Below, piece after piece: positions 36,293-44,677 of a stretch of 64,000 nucleotides of DNA (its first letter is position 1; each line of letters begins with the position of its first letter). Made by a program: the position numbers and the translations under genes. Location: contig NZ_CP084028.1 in the NCBI RefSeq assembly GCF_020181595.1, positions 3,636,475 to 3,700,474 of the forward strand. The letters are read 5' to 3'. The stretch comes from [Mycobacterium] vasticus (GTDB lineage Bacteria > Actinomycetota > Actinomycetes > Mycobacteriales > Mycobacteriaceae). A model generated the notes under the pieces. The model made no database searches and was not told where the DNA came from. It worked only from the letters and a program-made list of their open reading frames with translations.

Positions 36293-36375
36293 ATCGCCGC
36301 TTTTTCGCGTCGTTTCGGGAGTCGTCCGGTAACGGGCATGCCTCCCACCAGCCAGCCGCAACAACAGCCAGGGAG
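36270..36375 (+). promoter_or_regulatory. RNA switch pairing the Cys codons with the ribosome-site region of the DUF4395 gene
   Basis: GCTGTTGTTG in the Cys codons (36270-36279) is perfectly complementary to CAACAACAGC (36359-36368), which sits two bases before AGGGAG (36370-36375), the ribosome site of the gene at 36384. Pairing would hinder ribosome entry; a ribosome stalled on the Cys codons would prevent the pairing. Drawn from sequence and the known mechanism. Confidence 0.65.
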
Positions 36376-36383
36376 CTCTCACC

Positions 36384-36839
36384 ATGTCGAGCAACGACAC
36401 CACTAACGCACCCGTGGACGTCCGGGGTCCCCGATTCGCCGCCTGGGTCACCACCGCCGTCCTCATCGGCGTCCTGATCATCTTCTCGTTCAGCCCCGTC
36501 ACCGCGACGGTGCTGCTGGCCGGCCAGGCCGTCGTCTTCGCGATCGGGGCACTGGTCGGCCCGCGCCGGCATCCCTACGGCGTGCTGTTCGCCAAGCTGG
36601 TGGCACCCCGATTGTCACCGGTCACCGAACGCGAGCCGGTGGAGCCGCTGCGGTTCGCCCAGTTCGTCGGCCTGATCTTCGCGGTGGTCGGGGTCGCCGG
36701 GCTGCTGGTCGCTCCGGTGGTGGGCCTGGCCGCGACCGCGCTCGCGCTGACGGCGGCCTTCCTCAACGCCGCGTTCGGCATCTGCCTGGGCTGTCAGCTC
36801 TACCCCCTGGCCGTGCAGCTGCGCCCGACGCGCGCATGA
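36384..36839 (+). CDS. DUF4395 membrane protein of the sulfur operon
   Basis: Integral membrane protein of 151 residues with about four hydrophobic segments (AWVTTAVLIGVLIIFSF, TVLLAGQAVVFAIGALVG, FVGLIFAVVGVAGLLVAPVVG, and a last one with GICLGCQLYPL). The C-terminal CLGC pair is typical of the family. It is the first gene behind the cysteine attenuator, with cysA and sseC next. A role in sulfur-compound transport or membrane sulfane handling is likely but unproven. Confidence 0.8.
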   Translation: MSSNDTTNAPVDVRGPRFAAWVTTAVLIGVLIIFSFSPVTATVLLAGQAVVFAIGALVGPRRHPYGVLFAKLVAPRLSPVTEREPVEPLRFAQFVGLIFAVVGVAGLLVAPVVGLAATALALTAAFLNAAFGICLGCQLYPLAVQLRPTRA

Positions 36840-36892
36840 CCACCGCCTCCCCCGCAGCCCACACCGCCGAGCAACCGGAAGGATCCCCCGAC

Positions 36893-37726
36893 ATGGCTCG
36901 CTCCGACGTCCTGGTCTCGACCGCCTGGGCCGAGAGCAATCTCGACGCGCCAAACACGGTCTTCGTCGAGGTCGACGAGGACACCAGCGTCTACGACACC
37001 AACCACATCCCCGGTGCCATCCGGATCGACTGGCGCACGGATCTGCAGGACCCGGTTCGTCGCGACGTCATCGACGCCGCCGCGTTCTCCAAGCTGCTCT
37101 CCGAGCGCGGCATCGCCAATGAGGACACCGTGATCCTCTACGGCGGCAACAACAACTGGTTCGCGGCGTTCGCCTACTGGTACTTCAAGCTCTATGGCCA
37201 CCGCAGCGTCAAGCTGCTCGACGGCGGTCGCAAGAAGTGGGAGCTCGACGGGCGGCCACTGGTGAGCGGGCCGGTTGATCGGCCCGCCACCTCCTATATC
37301 GCCGCGCCGCTGGACGAGTCGCTGCGGGCCCGCCGCGATGAGGTGGTCGCCGCGATCAACGTCAAGAACCTGGTTGATGTGCGCTCCCCCGAGGAGTTCT
37401 CCGGCAGGATCCTGGCGCCGGCGCACCTGCCCCAGGAGCAGAGCCAGCAGCCCGGTCACATTCCGAGCGCGATCAACGTGCCGTGGAGCCGGGCGGCCAA
37501 CGAGGACGGCACGTTCAAGTCCGACGAGGAGTTGGCCGCGCTCTACGGCGCCGCGGGCCTGGACGGCGAGAAGGAGACCATCGCGTACTGCCGGATCGGT
37601 GAGCGTTCGTCGCACACCTGGTTCGCGCTGCGCGAGCTGCTCGGTCACCGCAACGTGAAGAACTATGACGGCAGTTGGATGGAATACGGCTCCCTGGTGG
37701 GTGCCCCGATCGAGTTGGGAAGCTGA
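36893..37726 (+). CDS. cysA2: Thiosulfate sulfurtransferase CysA (rhodanese)
   Basis: Two-domain rhodanese of 277 residues, exactly the M. tuberculosis length, transferring sulfane sulfur. The N-terminal domain starts SDVLVSTAWAESNLD and has HIPGAIRIDW; the C-terminal domain carries the active Cys in AYCRIGERSSHTWF near residue 233. The ATG at 36893 follows GGAAGGA; the frame is open back to 36836 but those residues are not family-like. sseC begins after one base. Confidence 0.93.
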   Translation: MARSDVLVSTAWAESNLDAPNTVFVEVDEDTSVYDTNHIPGAIRIDWRTDLQDPVRRDVIDAAAFSKLLSERGIANEDTVILYGGNNNWFAAFAYWYFKLYGHRSVKLLDGGRKKWELDGRPLVSGPVDRPATSYIAAPLDESLRARRDEVVAAINVKNLVDVRSPEEFSGRILAPAHLPQEQSQQPGHIPSAINVPWSRAANEDGTFKSDEELAALYGAAGLDGEKETIAYCRIGERSSHTWFALRELLGHRNVKNYDGSWMEYGSLVGAPIELGS

Positions 37727-37727
37727 T

Positions 37728-38030
37728 ATGTGCTCTGGACCCAAGCAAGGTCTCGCTTTGCCGGCCAATGTGGACCTGCAGAAGGAGACGGTCATCACCG
37801 GCCGGGTGGTCGACAGCTCCGGGGCGACCGTCGGCGGCGCCTTCGTGCGGCTGCTGGACGCCTCCAAGGAGTTCACCGCGGAGGTCGTCGCCTCGGCCAC
37901 CGGTGACTTCCGGTTCTTCGCCGCTCCGGGATCCTGGACGGTGCGGGCACTGTCCACCGCCGGCAACGGCGACGCCGCGGTGGCGCCGTCCGGGGCGGGC
38001 CTGCACGAGGTCGACATCAAAGTCGCCTGA
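37728..38030 (+). CDS. sseC: SseC (DUF1416) sulfur-metabolism protein
   Basis: Protein of 100 residues, same length as Rv0814c. It begins MCSGPKQGLALPANVDLQKE and then has a carboxypeptidase-regulatory-like beta fold (ITGRVVDSSGATVGGAFVRLLD, SWTVRALS). It is the last gene of the cysteine-controlled operon, one base after cysA. Exact role unknown; possibly a partner of the sulfurtransferase, given the conserved pairing. Confidence 0.9.
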   Translation: MCSGPKQGLALPANVDLQKETVITGRVVDSSGATVGGAFVRLLDASKEFTAEVVASATGDFRFFAAPGSWTVRALSTAGNGDAAVAPSGAGLHEVDIKVA

Positions 38031-38040
38031 CGGCTCAAGC

Positions 38041-38046
38041 TAGACT
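38041..38046 (+). promoter_or_regulatory. -10 box of the leaderless 32-residue peptide gene
   Basis: TAGACT ends 7 nt before the GTG at 38054, with no ribosome site between. Confidence 0.55.
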
Positions 38047-38053
38047 GCCTCCC

Positions 38054-38152
38054 GTGGTTCTGTTCTTTGAGTTGATGCTGGTGGCGGCTACTGGCCTGAT
38101 CACCTGGTTCGCGCTGTACACGCTGTATCGGCTGATCACCGACGAGATGTGA
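38054..38152 (+). CDS. Small membrane peptide of 32 residues
   Basis: Leaderless frame starting GTG. Almost the whole peptide is one membrane helix ([23 protein letters not shown]) with a short charged tail RLITDEM. Its stop overlaps the GTG start of the nitrobindin-like gene as ATGTGA, so reading the peptide would feed ribosomes into the next gene. The promoter box, start and overlap argue that it is a genuine gene. Function unknown. Confidence 0.6.
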   Translation: MVLFFELMLVAATGLITWFALYTLYRLITDEM

Positions 38153-38844
38153 GCGCTCCCGACGACGGCACGCCCGACGACGACCATCCCGTCATTCCGG
38201 GCTCCGGCGACCGGGCGGTGGCCGCCGCTGCGGAGCGGGCACAGCAGACCGCGGCGCGTAATCTCCCGGCTTTCGAATGGTCCGCCGATCTTCCGGTCGT
38301 CGACACCGCCAACCTGCGCGAAGGTGCGAACCTGCACGACGCGCTGTTGGCGTTGCTGCCGCTGGTCGGGGTGTGGCGCGGCGAAGGTGTGGGTCACGGG
38401 GCGCACGGCGACTACCGCTTCGGCCAGCAGATCGTGGTCTCCCACGACGGCGGCGACTACCTGAACTGGGAATCGCGCTCCTGGATGCTCGACGACGGCG
38501 GCGGATTCACGGGGCGGTCCCTGCGTGAGACCGGATTCTGGCGATTCGTCACCGATCCCGCCGACCCCGGGCAGGCTCCCGACGAATCGCAAGCCATCGA
38601 GCTGCTGTTGGCGCACTCGGTCGGCTACGTGGAATTGTTCTACGGGCGTCCGCACGGACCGGCGTCCTGGGAGCTGGTCACCGACGCCCTGGCACGCAGC
38701 AAGTCCGGGGCGCTGATCGGTGGCGCCAAGCGGCTCTACGGGATCGTCGACGACGGCGATCTGGCCTATGTCGAGGAGCGGGTGAACGCCGACGGCGAGC
38801 TGGCCCCGCACCTCTCGGCGCGGTTGTCACGCTTCGTGGGCTGA
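38149..38844 (+). CDS. Nitrobindin-like haem-binding beta-barrel protein
   Basis: Protein of 231 residues of the nitrobindin/THAP4 family (Rv0813c by place). GVWRGEGVG near residue 76 is the family's GxWxGxG motif; [16 protein letters not shown] and the end of the barrel ([17 protein letters not shown]) follow. These proteins bind ferric haem and handle nitric oxide or peroxynitrite. The N-terminal 55 residues are Asp/Ala-rich and probably disordered. It overlaps the small peptide gene by 4 nt and converges on the next gene with a 4-nt gap. Confidence 0.82.
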   Translation: MSAPDDGTPDDDHPVIPGSGDRAVAAAAERAQQTAARNLPAFEWSADLPVVDTANLREGANLHDALLALLPLVGVWRGEGVGHGAHGDYRFGQQIVVSHDGGDYLNWESRSWMLDDGGGFTGRSLRETGFWRFVTDPADPGQAPDESQAIELLLAHSVGYVELFYGRPHGPASWELVTDALARSKSGALIGGAKRLYGIVDDGDLAYVEERVNADGELAPHLSARLSRFVG

Positions 38845-38848
38845 TTCC

Positions 38849-39718
38849 TCAGTGCCCGATCGCGGTGTCCACCAGCCCGGCGAACTCGGCGTCGGGCAGC
38901 TGCGGGGTTAATCTCCGGCCGTCCAGAGTGTGCACCCGGGCGGCCAGCGTGATGCTGGAGACCAGCCAGACATCCTGCGCGGCAACCAGATCCGCCGGAC
39001 GCAGCGGCGTGTACTCGCACTGGTACCCGGCATGGCGCGCCACCTCGAACAGGGCCTCTTGAGTGGTGCCGCGCAGGATCGGCTGCGACGACGGCGGGGT
39101 GAGCAGTCGGCCCGGCTCGACCAGCACCACCGAGGACCGCGGGCCCTCCAGCACGTAGCCGTCGGAGCTGATGAAGATGACGTCGTCGGCGCCGTGCTTG
39201 ACGGCGTGCCGCAGCGCCGCCATGTTCACCGCATACGACAGGGTCTTGGCGCCGGCCAGTAACCAGGTCATGGCCGGCCCGTGGGCGGCCAGCCCGCGAT
39301 CCAGACTCAGCGCCGCCACGCCCTCGCGGCGGGCCGCGGCGATGCGCTCCGGCAGCGCCGTGATCATCACGTATGCCGTTGGTGCCGAACCGCTTTCCCG
39401 GCCGCGGCTGTAGATCATCCGCAGCGCGCCCTCGCCACCCGGCGGCCAGCGTCGCACCGCCTCATCGACAGCACGCCGCCACTGCGCCAGGTCGGGGGCC
39501 GGCAGGTCCATCAGCTCGGCCGAGCGGACCAGCCGCTGCAGGTGGGCGTCACGCAGGCACGCCGCGCCGTCGCGCACCAGCAGGGTTTCGAAGACACCGT
39601 CACCGCGCAGCGCGGCCAGGTCGTCGGCGTACAACAGCGGCGAATCCGACCGGGCCGGCCCGCCTTCGAGGGTGACGATCGTCACGGGGGCATCTTCCAG
39701 ATGGTCTTCCGCTGGCAT
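38849..39718 (-). CDS. Aminodeoxychorismate lyase-like PLP enzyme (fold type IV)
   Basis: Protein of 289 residues of the aminotransferase class IV group. The PLP Lys lies in LAGAKTLSYAVNM near residue 165, and YVLEGPRSSVVLV near 212 is the family's E-G-x-x-S phosphate-site region. Position matches Rv0812, annotated as a probable aminodeoxychorismate lyase in folate synthesis; a D-amino-acid or branched-chain transaminase role cannot be excluded. It is divergent from ygfZ, with overlapping control regions. Confidence 0.75.
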   Translation of the reverse strand: MPAEDHLEDAPVTIVTLEGGPARSDSPLLYADDLAALRGDGVFETLLVRDGAACLRDAHLQRLVRSAELMDLPAPDLAQWRRAVDEAVRRWPPGGEGALRMIYSRGRESGSAPTAYVMITALPERIAAARREGVAALSLDRGLAAHGPAMTWLLAGAKTLSYAVNMAALRHAVKHGADDVIFISSDGYVLEGPRSSVVLVEPGRLLTPPSSQPILRGTTQEALFEVARHAGYQCEYTPLRPADLVAAQDVWLVSSITLAARVHTLDGRRLTPQLPDAEFAGLVDTAIGH

Positions 39719-39741
39719 GGACCCTGAGCGTAGTGACTCCG

Positions 39742-39747
39742 TAGAGT
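39742..39747 (+). promoter_or_regulatory. -10 box of leaderless ygfZ-like gene
   Basis: TAGAGT ends 6 nt before the GTG at 39754; no ribosome site is present. Confidence 0.5.
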
Positions 39748-39753
39748 TGATTC

Positions 39754-40830
39754 GTGTCCGCAGTACCTGCTCCCGATCCGGGTCCCGACGCCGGCGCGAT
39801 CTGGCACTACGGCGATCCGTTCGGTGAACAGCGAAGCGCGCAAACCGAAGCCGTGCTGGTGGATCGCTCCCACCGGGTGGTGCTGACCGTGCGCGGAGCG
39901 GACCGTACGACGTGGCTGCACACCCTGTGCACCCAGCACGTCGCCGAGCCGCCCGAGGGTTCCAGCACCGAGAATCTCGTCCTGGACAGCCGGGGCCGGA
40001 TCACCCTGCACTGGGTTCAGACCGAACTGGACGGCACCACCTACCTCGACACCGAGTCCTGGCTGGGCGAGTCGCTGGCCGCTCACCTGCGCAAGATGGT
40101 GTTCTGGGCCGACGTCAGCATCGAGCCGGCTGATCTGGCGGTGCTCTCGCTGCTGGGCCCCGGGTTGGCCGAACCCGCGGTACTGGAGGCGCTGGGCGTG
40201 GCGTCCCTGCCCGACGATGCCGCGGTGCCGGCCGGTTCCGGCGGGTTCGTGCGCCGGGCGCCGGGCGGGCTCGGGTTGGACCTGCTGGTTCCGCGCGACG
40301 ACATCACGCGTTGGCGCGACGCGCTGTACCGGGCCGGGGTCAAGCCGGCCGGGGTGTGGACGTACGAGGCCGAGCGGGTGGCCGCCTGCCGGCCCCGGAT
40401 CGGGGTGGACACCGATGAGCGCAGCATCCCGCACGAGCTGAACTTGATCGGCGGTCCGGGTGCGGGTGCGGTGCATCTGGACAAAGGTTGCTACAGCGGC
40501 CAGGAGACGGTGTCTCGAGTGCACAACCTGGGCAAGCCGCCGCGGATGCTGGTGTTGCTGCACCTGGACGGTTCGGCGGACCGGCCGTCGACCGGCGATC
40601 CGGTTTCCGCCGGCGGCCGGCCGGTCGGCCGGCTGGGCACCGTGGTGGACCACTTCGAGCTGGGACCGATCGCGCTGGCACTGCTCAAACGCGGCTTGCC
40701 GGCCGACACCGCACTGCTGACCGGCTCCGGTGGCGAGGTCAGCGCGGTGATCGACGTCGATTCGATGCCGCCGCCGGATGTGCGGGGCGCCGGTAGAGTG
40801 GCCGTGGACCGGCTGCACGGCCGGGTTTGA
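39754..40830 (+). CDS. ygfZ: Folate-binding YgfZ/GcvT-like protein
   Basis: Protein of 358 residues of the YgfZ family, which uses tetrahydrofolate to assist iron-sulfur cluster assembly or repair. The family signature KGCYSGQETVSRVHNLG lies near residue 246. The N-terminal half has the GcvT-type fold (VVLTVRGADRTTWLHTLCTQHV). Corresponds to Rv0811c by place. An iron-sulfur helper is useful in a neighbourhood with several Fe-S enzymes. Confidence 0.85.
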   Translation: MSAVPAPDPGPDAGAIWHYGDPFGEQRSAQTEAVLVDRSHRVVLTVRGADRTTWLHTLCTQHVAEPPEGSSTENLVLDSRGRITLHWVQTELDGTTYLDTESWLGESLAAHLRKMVFWADVSIEPADLAVLSLLGPGLAEPAVLEALGVASLPDDAAVPAGSGGFVRRAPGGLGLDLLVPRDDITRWRDALYRAGVKPAGVWTYEAERVAACRPRIGVDTDERSIPHELNLIGGPGAGAVHLDKGCYSGQETVSRVHNLGKPPRMLVLLHLDGSADRPSTGDPVSAGGRPVGRLGTVVDHFELGPIALALLKRGLPADTALLTGSGGEVSAVIDVDSMPPPDVRGAGRVAVDRLHGRV

Positions 40831-40865
40831 TCACGCCTCCCACGCCCGCAGACCAGGGCGACGGC

Positions 40866-40896
40866 CCTGCCGACGGCACGGTAAGCTGTCGGCAGG
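40866..40896 (+). terminator. Hairpin between ygfZ and the DUF3073 gene
   Basis: CCTGCCGAC (40866-40874) and GTCGGCAGG (40888-40896) form a perfect 9-bp stem with a 13-nt loop. The loop holds TAAGCT, a possible -10 for the next gene, so this may be a terminator, an operator, or both. Confidence 0.4.
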
Positions 40897-40967
40897 ACAA
40901 TACACACACTCAGATCGGAGCCGCCTGTTCGTTGGGCCGCTCCGTTATTGCGCGAGGGGGTCCCCCG

Positions 40968-41135
40968 ATGGGCCGCGGCCGGGCTAAGGCGAAGCAGACC
41001 AAGGTTGCCCGTGAGCTGAAGTACAGCTCACCGTCGACCGATTTCAGCCAGCTCCAACGGGAGCTGGCCGGGTCTGAGGTCAACGACTCCGACGGTGACG
41101 ACTCGTGGAGCGACAGCGATGACTGGCGTCGCTGA
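40968..41135 (+). CDS. DUF3073 small protein
   Basis: Protein of 55 residues starting MGRGRAKAKQTKVARELKY, a basic N-terminus, and ending in a Ser/Asp-rich acidic tail. It is a conserved actinobacterial family (Rv0810c by place) next to purM. The ATG at 40968 follows GAGGGGG. Nucleic-acid binding is plausible from the charge pattern; function unknown. It ends 3 nt from the convergent purM stop. Confidence 0.8.
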   Translation: MGRGRAKAKQTKVARELKYSSPSTDFSQLQRELAGSEVNDSDGDDSWSDSDDWRR

Positions 41136-41138
41136 CCG

Positions 41139-42233
41139 CTAGAACCTCGGGTGTTGCCCGACCAGTTTCGCTCCGGCGCCTTCGGCATCCTTCTTCCCCG
41201 CCTTGCCGGCCTTGGCCACCGTGCCCAGCGGCCAGCAGTCGACGTGGCGTGCGGTCAGGATCGCCAGGGCCCGGTCGGTGTCCTCCGGCGCGACGACGGC
41301 GACCATGCCGACGCCCAGGTTGAAGGTCTTCTCCATCTCTTCCCGGCTCACCCGGCCGCGCTGCGCGATCATCGCGAACACCGGCGCGGGTGTCCAGGTA
41401 CCACGATCCACCTCGGCGGCCAGGCCGTCCGGGATGACCCTGGCCAGGTTTCCCGCCAGCCCGCCACCGGTCACGTGGCAGAAGGTGCGCACCTTGGTCT
41501 CGGCGGCCAGCGCCAGGCAGTCCTTGGCGTAGATCCGGGTCGGCTCGAGCAGTTCCTCGCCCAGGGTGCGGCCGAACTCCTCGACGTGGCCGGCCAGGTT
41601 CATCCGGTCGATGTCGAGCAGCACCGCGCGGGCCAGTGAGTAGCCGTTGGAGTGCAGGCCCGATGCGCCCATGGCGATCAGCACGTCGCCGGGACGGACC
41701 CGGTCGGGCCCCAGCACGTCGTCGGCCTCCACCACGCCCACACCGGTCGCGGAGATGTCGTAGTGGTCGGGTCCCATCAGCCCGGGATGCTCGGCGGTCT
41801 CCCCGCCCAGCAGCGCGCAGCCGGCCTGTACACAGCCCTCGGCGATACCCGACACGATCGCGCTGATCCGCTCCGGCACGGTGCGGCCGACGGCGATGTA
41901 GTCCTGCAGGAACAACGGTTCGGCGCCACACACCACCAGGTCGTCGACCACCATGGCGACCAGGTCGATGCCCACGGTGTCGTGCTTGTCCATCGCCTGG
42001 GCGATCGCCAGTTTGGTGCCGACCCCGTCGGTCGACGACGCCAGCAACGGCTCGCGGTAGTCGTTGCGCAGGGCGAACAGCCCGGCGAACCCGCCGAGCC
42101 CGCCGCGCACCTCCGGCCGGCTGGCGCGGGCGGCTAATGGCTTGATCAGTTCGACGGCGCGGTCACCGGCGTCGATGTCCACCCCTGCCGATGCGTAGGT
42201 AACGCCCTGGGAGCTTGAGTCTGCTGAGGTCAT
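41139..42233 (-). CDS. purM: Phosphoribosylformylglycinamidine cyclo-ligase PurM
   Basis: Fifth step of purine synthesis, forming aminoimidazole ribotide. 364 residues. STDGVGTKLAIAQ near residue 65, VVDDLVVCGAEPLFLQDY near 92, GGETAEHPG near 150 and VTGGGLAGNLARV near 255 are the family blocks. ATG at 42233 with TAGCCT 8 nt upstream suggests a leaderless message. In M. tuberculosis purM and purF are adjacent; here about 9 kb of catabolic genes separate them. Confidence 0.95.
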   Translation of the reverse strand: MTSADSSSQGVTYASAGVDIDAGDRAVELIKPLAARASRPEVRGGLGGFAGLFALRNDYREPLLASSTDGVGTKLAIAQAMDKHDTVGIDLVAMVVDDLVVCGAEPLFLQDYIAVGRTVPERISAIVSGIAEGCVQAGCALLGGETAEHPGLMGPDHYDISATGVGVVEADDVLGPDRVRPGDVLIAMGASGLHSNGYSLARAVLLDIDRMNLAGHVEEFGRTLGEELLEPTRIYAKDCLALAAETKVRTFCHVTGGGLAGNLARVIPDGLAAEVDRGTWTPAPVFAMIAQRGRVSREEMEKTFNLGVGMVAVVAPEDTDRALAILTARHVDCWPLGTVAKAGKAGKKDAEGAGAKLVGQHPRF

Positions 42234-42290
42234 CGCGGTAAAGGCTACCGGTCGCCGACTGCGGACGGTATCGCACTCGACGTAACGGGC

Positions 42291-43520
42291 TCAGAGCCGG
42301 TTGTGGCGGACCTGATTGAAGGGCACCCCACGGTCGGCGGCGTACTCACGGGGCAGGCCCAGGACCCGTTCGGCGATGACGTTGCGGGCCATCTCGTCGC
42401 TGCCACCGCCCAGGCCCACGGTCTGCCGTGACAGGTACCGCCGACCCGCCCTGAGCAGGTTCGCCTCGTCGTCCACCACCGCCAGCGGACCGGCGACCGC
42501 CATGGCGGTGTCGACCTCCAGATAGGTCACATCGGAATGGAACAGCCGGATGATCGAGGCCGCGGCGGGCGGCAGCTCACCGCTGCGCATGCCACGCCCG
42601 GCGTAGTCGATCAGCTGGTCGCGCACCATGCGCCGGGCCAGCACCCGGCCGATCTGGTCCTGGGTCAGCGGGTCGTCCGCGGTGCCGGCGTCCTGCGCCA
42701 GGGTGAGAAAGTCGCCGGCGGCCATCTCGGTGCGTTCGGGGCCGCGCCCGCTGGCGAACTCCGACCCCTGCCCCACGGCCCGCCGCTCGTGATAGAGCAG
42801 CCGCGACGCCACGTCCCAGCCCTTGTCGACCTCGCCGACCACCGTGTCGGCCCCGAGCCGCAACCCGTCGAAGAACTCCTCACAGAACTCGTTGGAGCCG
42901 TCGACCTGTTCGATACGGCGCAGTGTGACGCCGGGCGCGTCGATCGGCACCAGGAACATCGTCAGCCCGTCGTGCTTGGGCACCGTCGAATCGGTGCGGG
43001 CCAGCAGCAGCCCGAAGTCGGCGGCGAACGCACTGGTGCTCCACGTCTTGGCCCCGCTGACCACCCAGTCGTCGCCGTCGCGCTCGGCGCGGGTGATCAG
43101 GCCGGCCAGGTCGGACCCACCGCTGGGCTCCGAGAGCAGCTGCACCAGCACCTCGTCGCCGCGCAGCGCGGCATGGATGTGGCGGCGCTTCTGTTCCTCG
43201 CTGCCGGTGTCGAGCAGGGTGGCGCAGCAGATGGTGAAGGTCGGGACGTTGAGGATCAGCGGCATCTCGTAGCCGGCGGACGCGGCGTCGAAGGCCTTCT
43301 GATAGCTCAGGTCCAGGCCCAGGCCGCCGTACTCGCGGGGGAAGCAGATCCCGGCGAAGCCGCCGTCGTAGAGCCGTCGCTGCAGTTGGCGTGCCCGTTG
43401 CCAGGCGCCTTCGTCGTCGCGCCCGTTGCGAGGGGGGTGCTGCGGGTCCAGGCGCGGCATGTTGGCGGCCAGCCAGGTGCGTGCCGACGCGGCGAACGCC
43501 TCAACGGTGATGTCGGTCAT
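42291..43520 (-). CDS. Acyl-CoA dehydrogenase, larger partner
   Basis: FAD enzyme of 409 residues. GICFPREYGGLGLDLSYQ near residue 55, the FAD/substrate region LLSEPSGGSDLAG near 125, WVVSGAKTWSTSA near 150 and the C-terminal GGGSDEMARNVIAERVLGLPRE near 375 place it in the FadE large-chain type. The ATG at 43520 overlaps the stop of the preceding gene. Pairs of adjacent, distinct FadE genes in mycobacteria often make a heterotetramer acting on bulky acyl-CoA such as steroid side chains; this is inferred here. Confidence 0.87.
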   Translation of the reverse strand: MTDITVEAFAASARTWLAANMPRLDPQHPPRNGRDDEGAWQRARQLQRRLYDGGFAGICFPREYGGLGLDLSYQKAFDAASAGYEMPLILNVPTFTICCATLLDTGSEEQKRRHIHAALRGDEVLVQLLSEPSGGSDLAGLITRAERDGDDWVVSGAKTWSTSAFAADFGLLLARTDSTVPKHDGLTMFLVPIDAPGVTLRRIEQVDGSNEFCEEFFDGLRLGADTVVGEVDKGWDVASRLLYHERRAVGQGSEFASGRGPERTEMAAGDFLTLAQDAGTADDPLTQDQIGRVLARRMVRDQLIDYAGRGMRSGELPPAAASIIRLFHSDVTYLEVDTAMAVAGPLAVVDDEANLLRAGRRYLSRQTVGLGGGSDEMARNVIAERVLGLPREYAADRGVPFNQVRHNRL

Positions 43521-44659
43521 GCGGCGGGCTCCGTGCTGCTGGCGGCCGCGTAGACGGCCTGGTGATGCTCGGCGGGGGTGCCGAGCAGATTCCGGTACAG
43601 GGTGGCGCGCCGCAGATACAGGTGCAGGTCGTGTTCCCAGGTGACTCCGATGCCGCCGTGCAGTTGCACGCACTCCTGAATCAGCCGGCCGGCATGTTCG
43701 CCGAGATAGGACTTGGCCGCGCCGGCCCACATGGCGGCGCCGGGGTCACGCGCGGCAACCTTGTCCACGGCGCCGGCCGTGATCGCGCGGCAGGCGTGCT
43801 GCCACATCGTCATGTCGGCGAGCCGGTGTTTGATCGCCTGGTAGGACGCCAGCGGCCGCCCGAAGCTGTACCGGTCGCGGGCCCAGCCGACGGTCATGGC
43901 CATGACGGCGTCGATGATCCCGACGGTCTCGGCGCACACCAGCGCGATCCCGACCTGGGTCTGCCGGTCGATGAGTGCACCGGTCTGCGCCGCGGTGCCG
44001 ACCACCGCGGAATCGTCGATCTCGGTGTCGCCGAACTCGATGCGCGCGTACTGCTTCACCAGATCGATGCCGGGCTGCGGTGTCACCTGCACGCCGGCGC
44101 TGTCGGTGCGGACCAGGAACTGGCGCAGCGCACCGTCGTCGGTGCGCGCGCCGATCAGCACCAGGTCCGCCCGGTCTCCGGCCTCCACCCGATCCTTGAT
44201 CCCGTTGAGCCGATAGCCGCCGGGGATGCCGGTCGCGGTCAGTTCCGGCTGGTGAGGGCGAAAGCCCCGACCGGGTTCGTCGCAGGCCCAGGTCGCCACC
44301 GTCTCCCCCGCAACCAGCGCCTCGATGCTGGGTTCGTGGGCGTCCCGGTTGTCGGCGTCGACGAGGCCGGCCAGCACCACGCTCACCGGGTACAGCGGCC
44401 CGGATGCCACGGTGCGTCCGATCTCGGTGGCGACCGCGGACAGGTCGCGCAGGCCGCAGCCCGAGACACTGCCTCCGCCGAGCTCCTCGGGCACCAGCAG
44501 GCCGGCCCAGCCGAGGTCGGCCGCCTGCCGCCACCATGCCGGGTCGTAGGAGTCGCCTCGGGCGTGCAGGTCCCGGTAGTCGCTCAGCGCCGCGGTCTTG
44601 TCCAGGAATGCGCGCGCCGTGGCGACGAACAGCTCGCTCTCGGTTGACAGTTCGGTCAT
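43517..44659 (-). CDS. Acyl-CoA dehydrogenase, smaller partner
   Basis: FAD enzyme of 380 residues. DLGWAGLLVPEELGGGSVSGCGL near residue 50, RYSFGRPLASYQAIKHRLADM near 270, and ECVQLHGGIGVTWEHDLHLYLRRAT near 340 are family blocks. The start is ATG at 44659, 18 nt after the TauD-type gene. It resembles the incomplete gene at 1-880 more than its neighbour does. Together with 42291 it probably forms the dehydrogenase step of the island's pathway. Confidence 0.87.
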   Translation of the reverse strand: MTELSTESELFVATARAFLDKTAALSDYRDLHARGDSYDPAWWRQAADLGWAGLLVPEELGGGSVSGCGLRDLSAVATEIGRTVASGPLYPVSVVLAGLVDADNRDAHEPSIEALVAGETVATWACDEPGRGFRPHQPELTATGIPGGYRLNGIKDRVEAGDRADLVLIGARTDDGALRQFLVRTDSAGVQVTPQPGIDLVKQYARIEFGDTEIDDSAVVGTAAQTGALIDRQTQVGIALVCAETVGIIDAVMAMTVGWARDRYSFGRPLASYQAIKHRLADMTMWQHACRAITAGAVDKVAARDPGAAMWAGAAKSYLGEHAGRLIQECVQLHGGIGVTWEHDLHLYLRRATLYRNLLGTPAEHHQAVYAAASSTEPAA

Positions 44660-44677
44660 GTCATCTCCTCCGAATAC

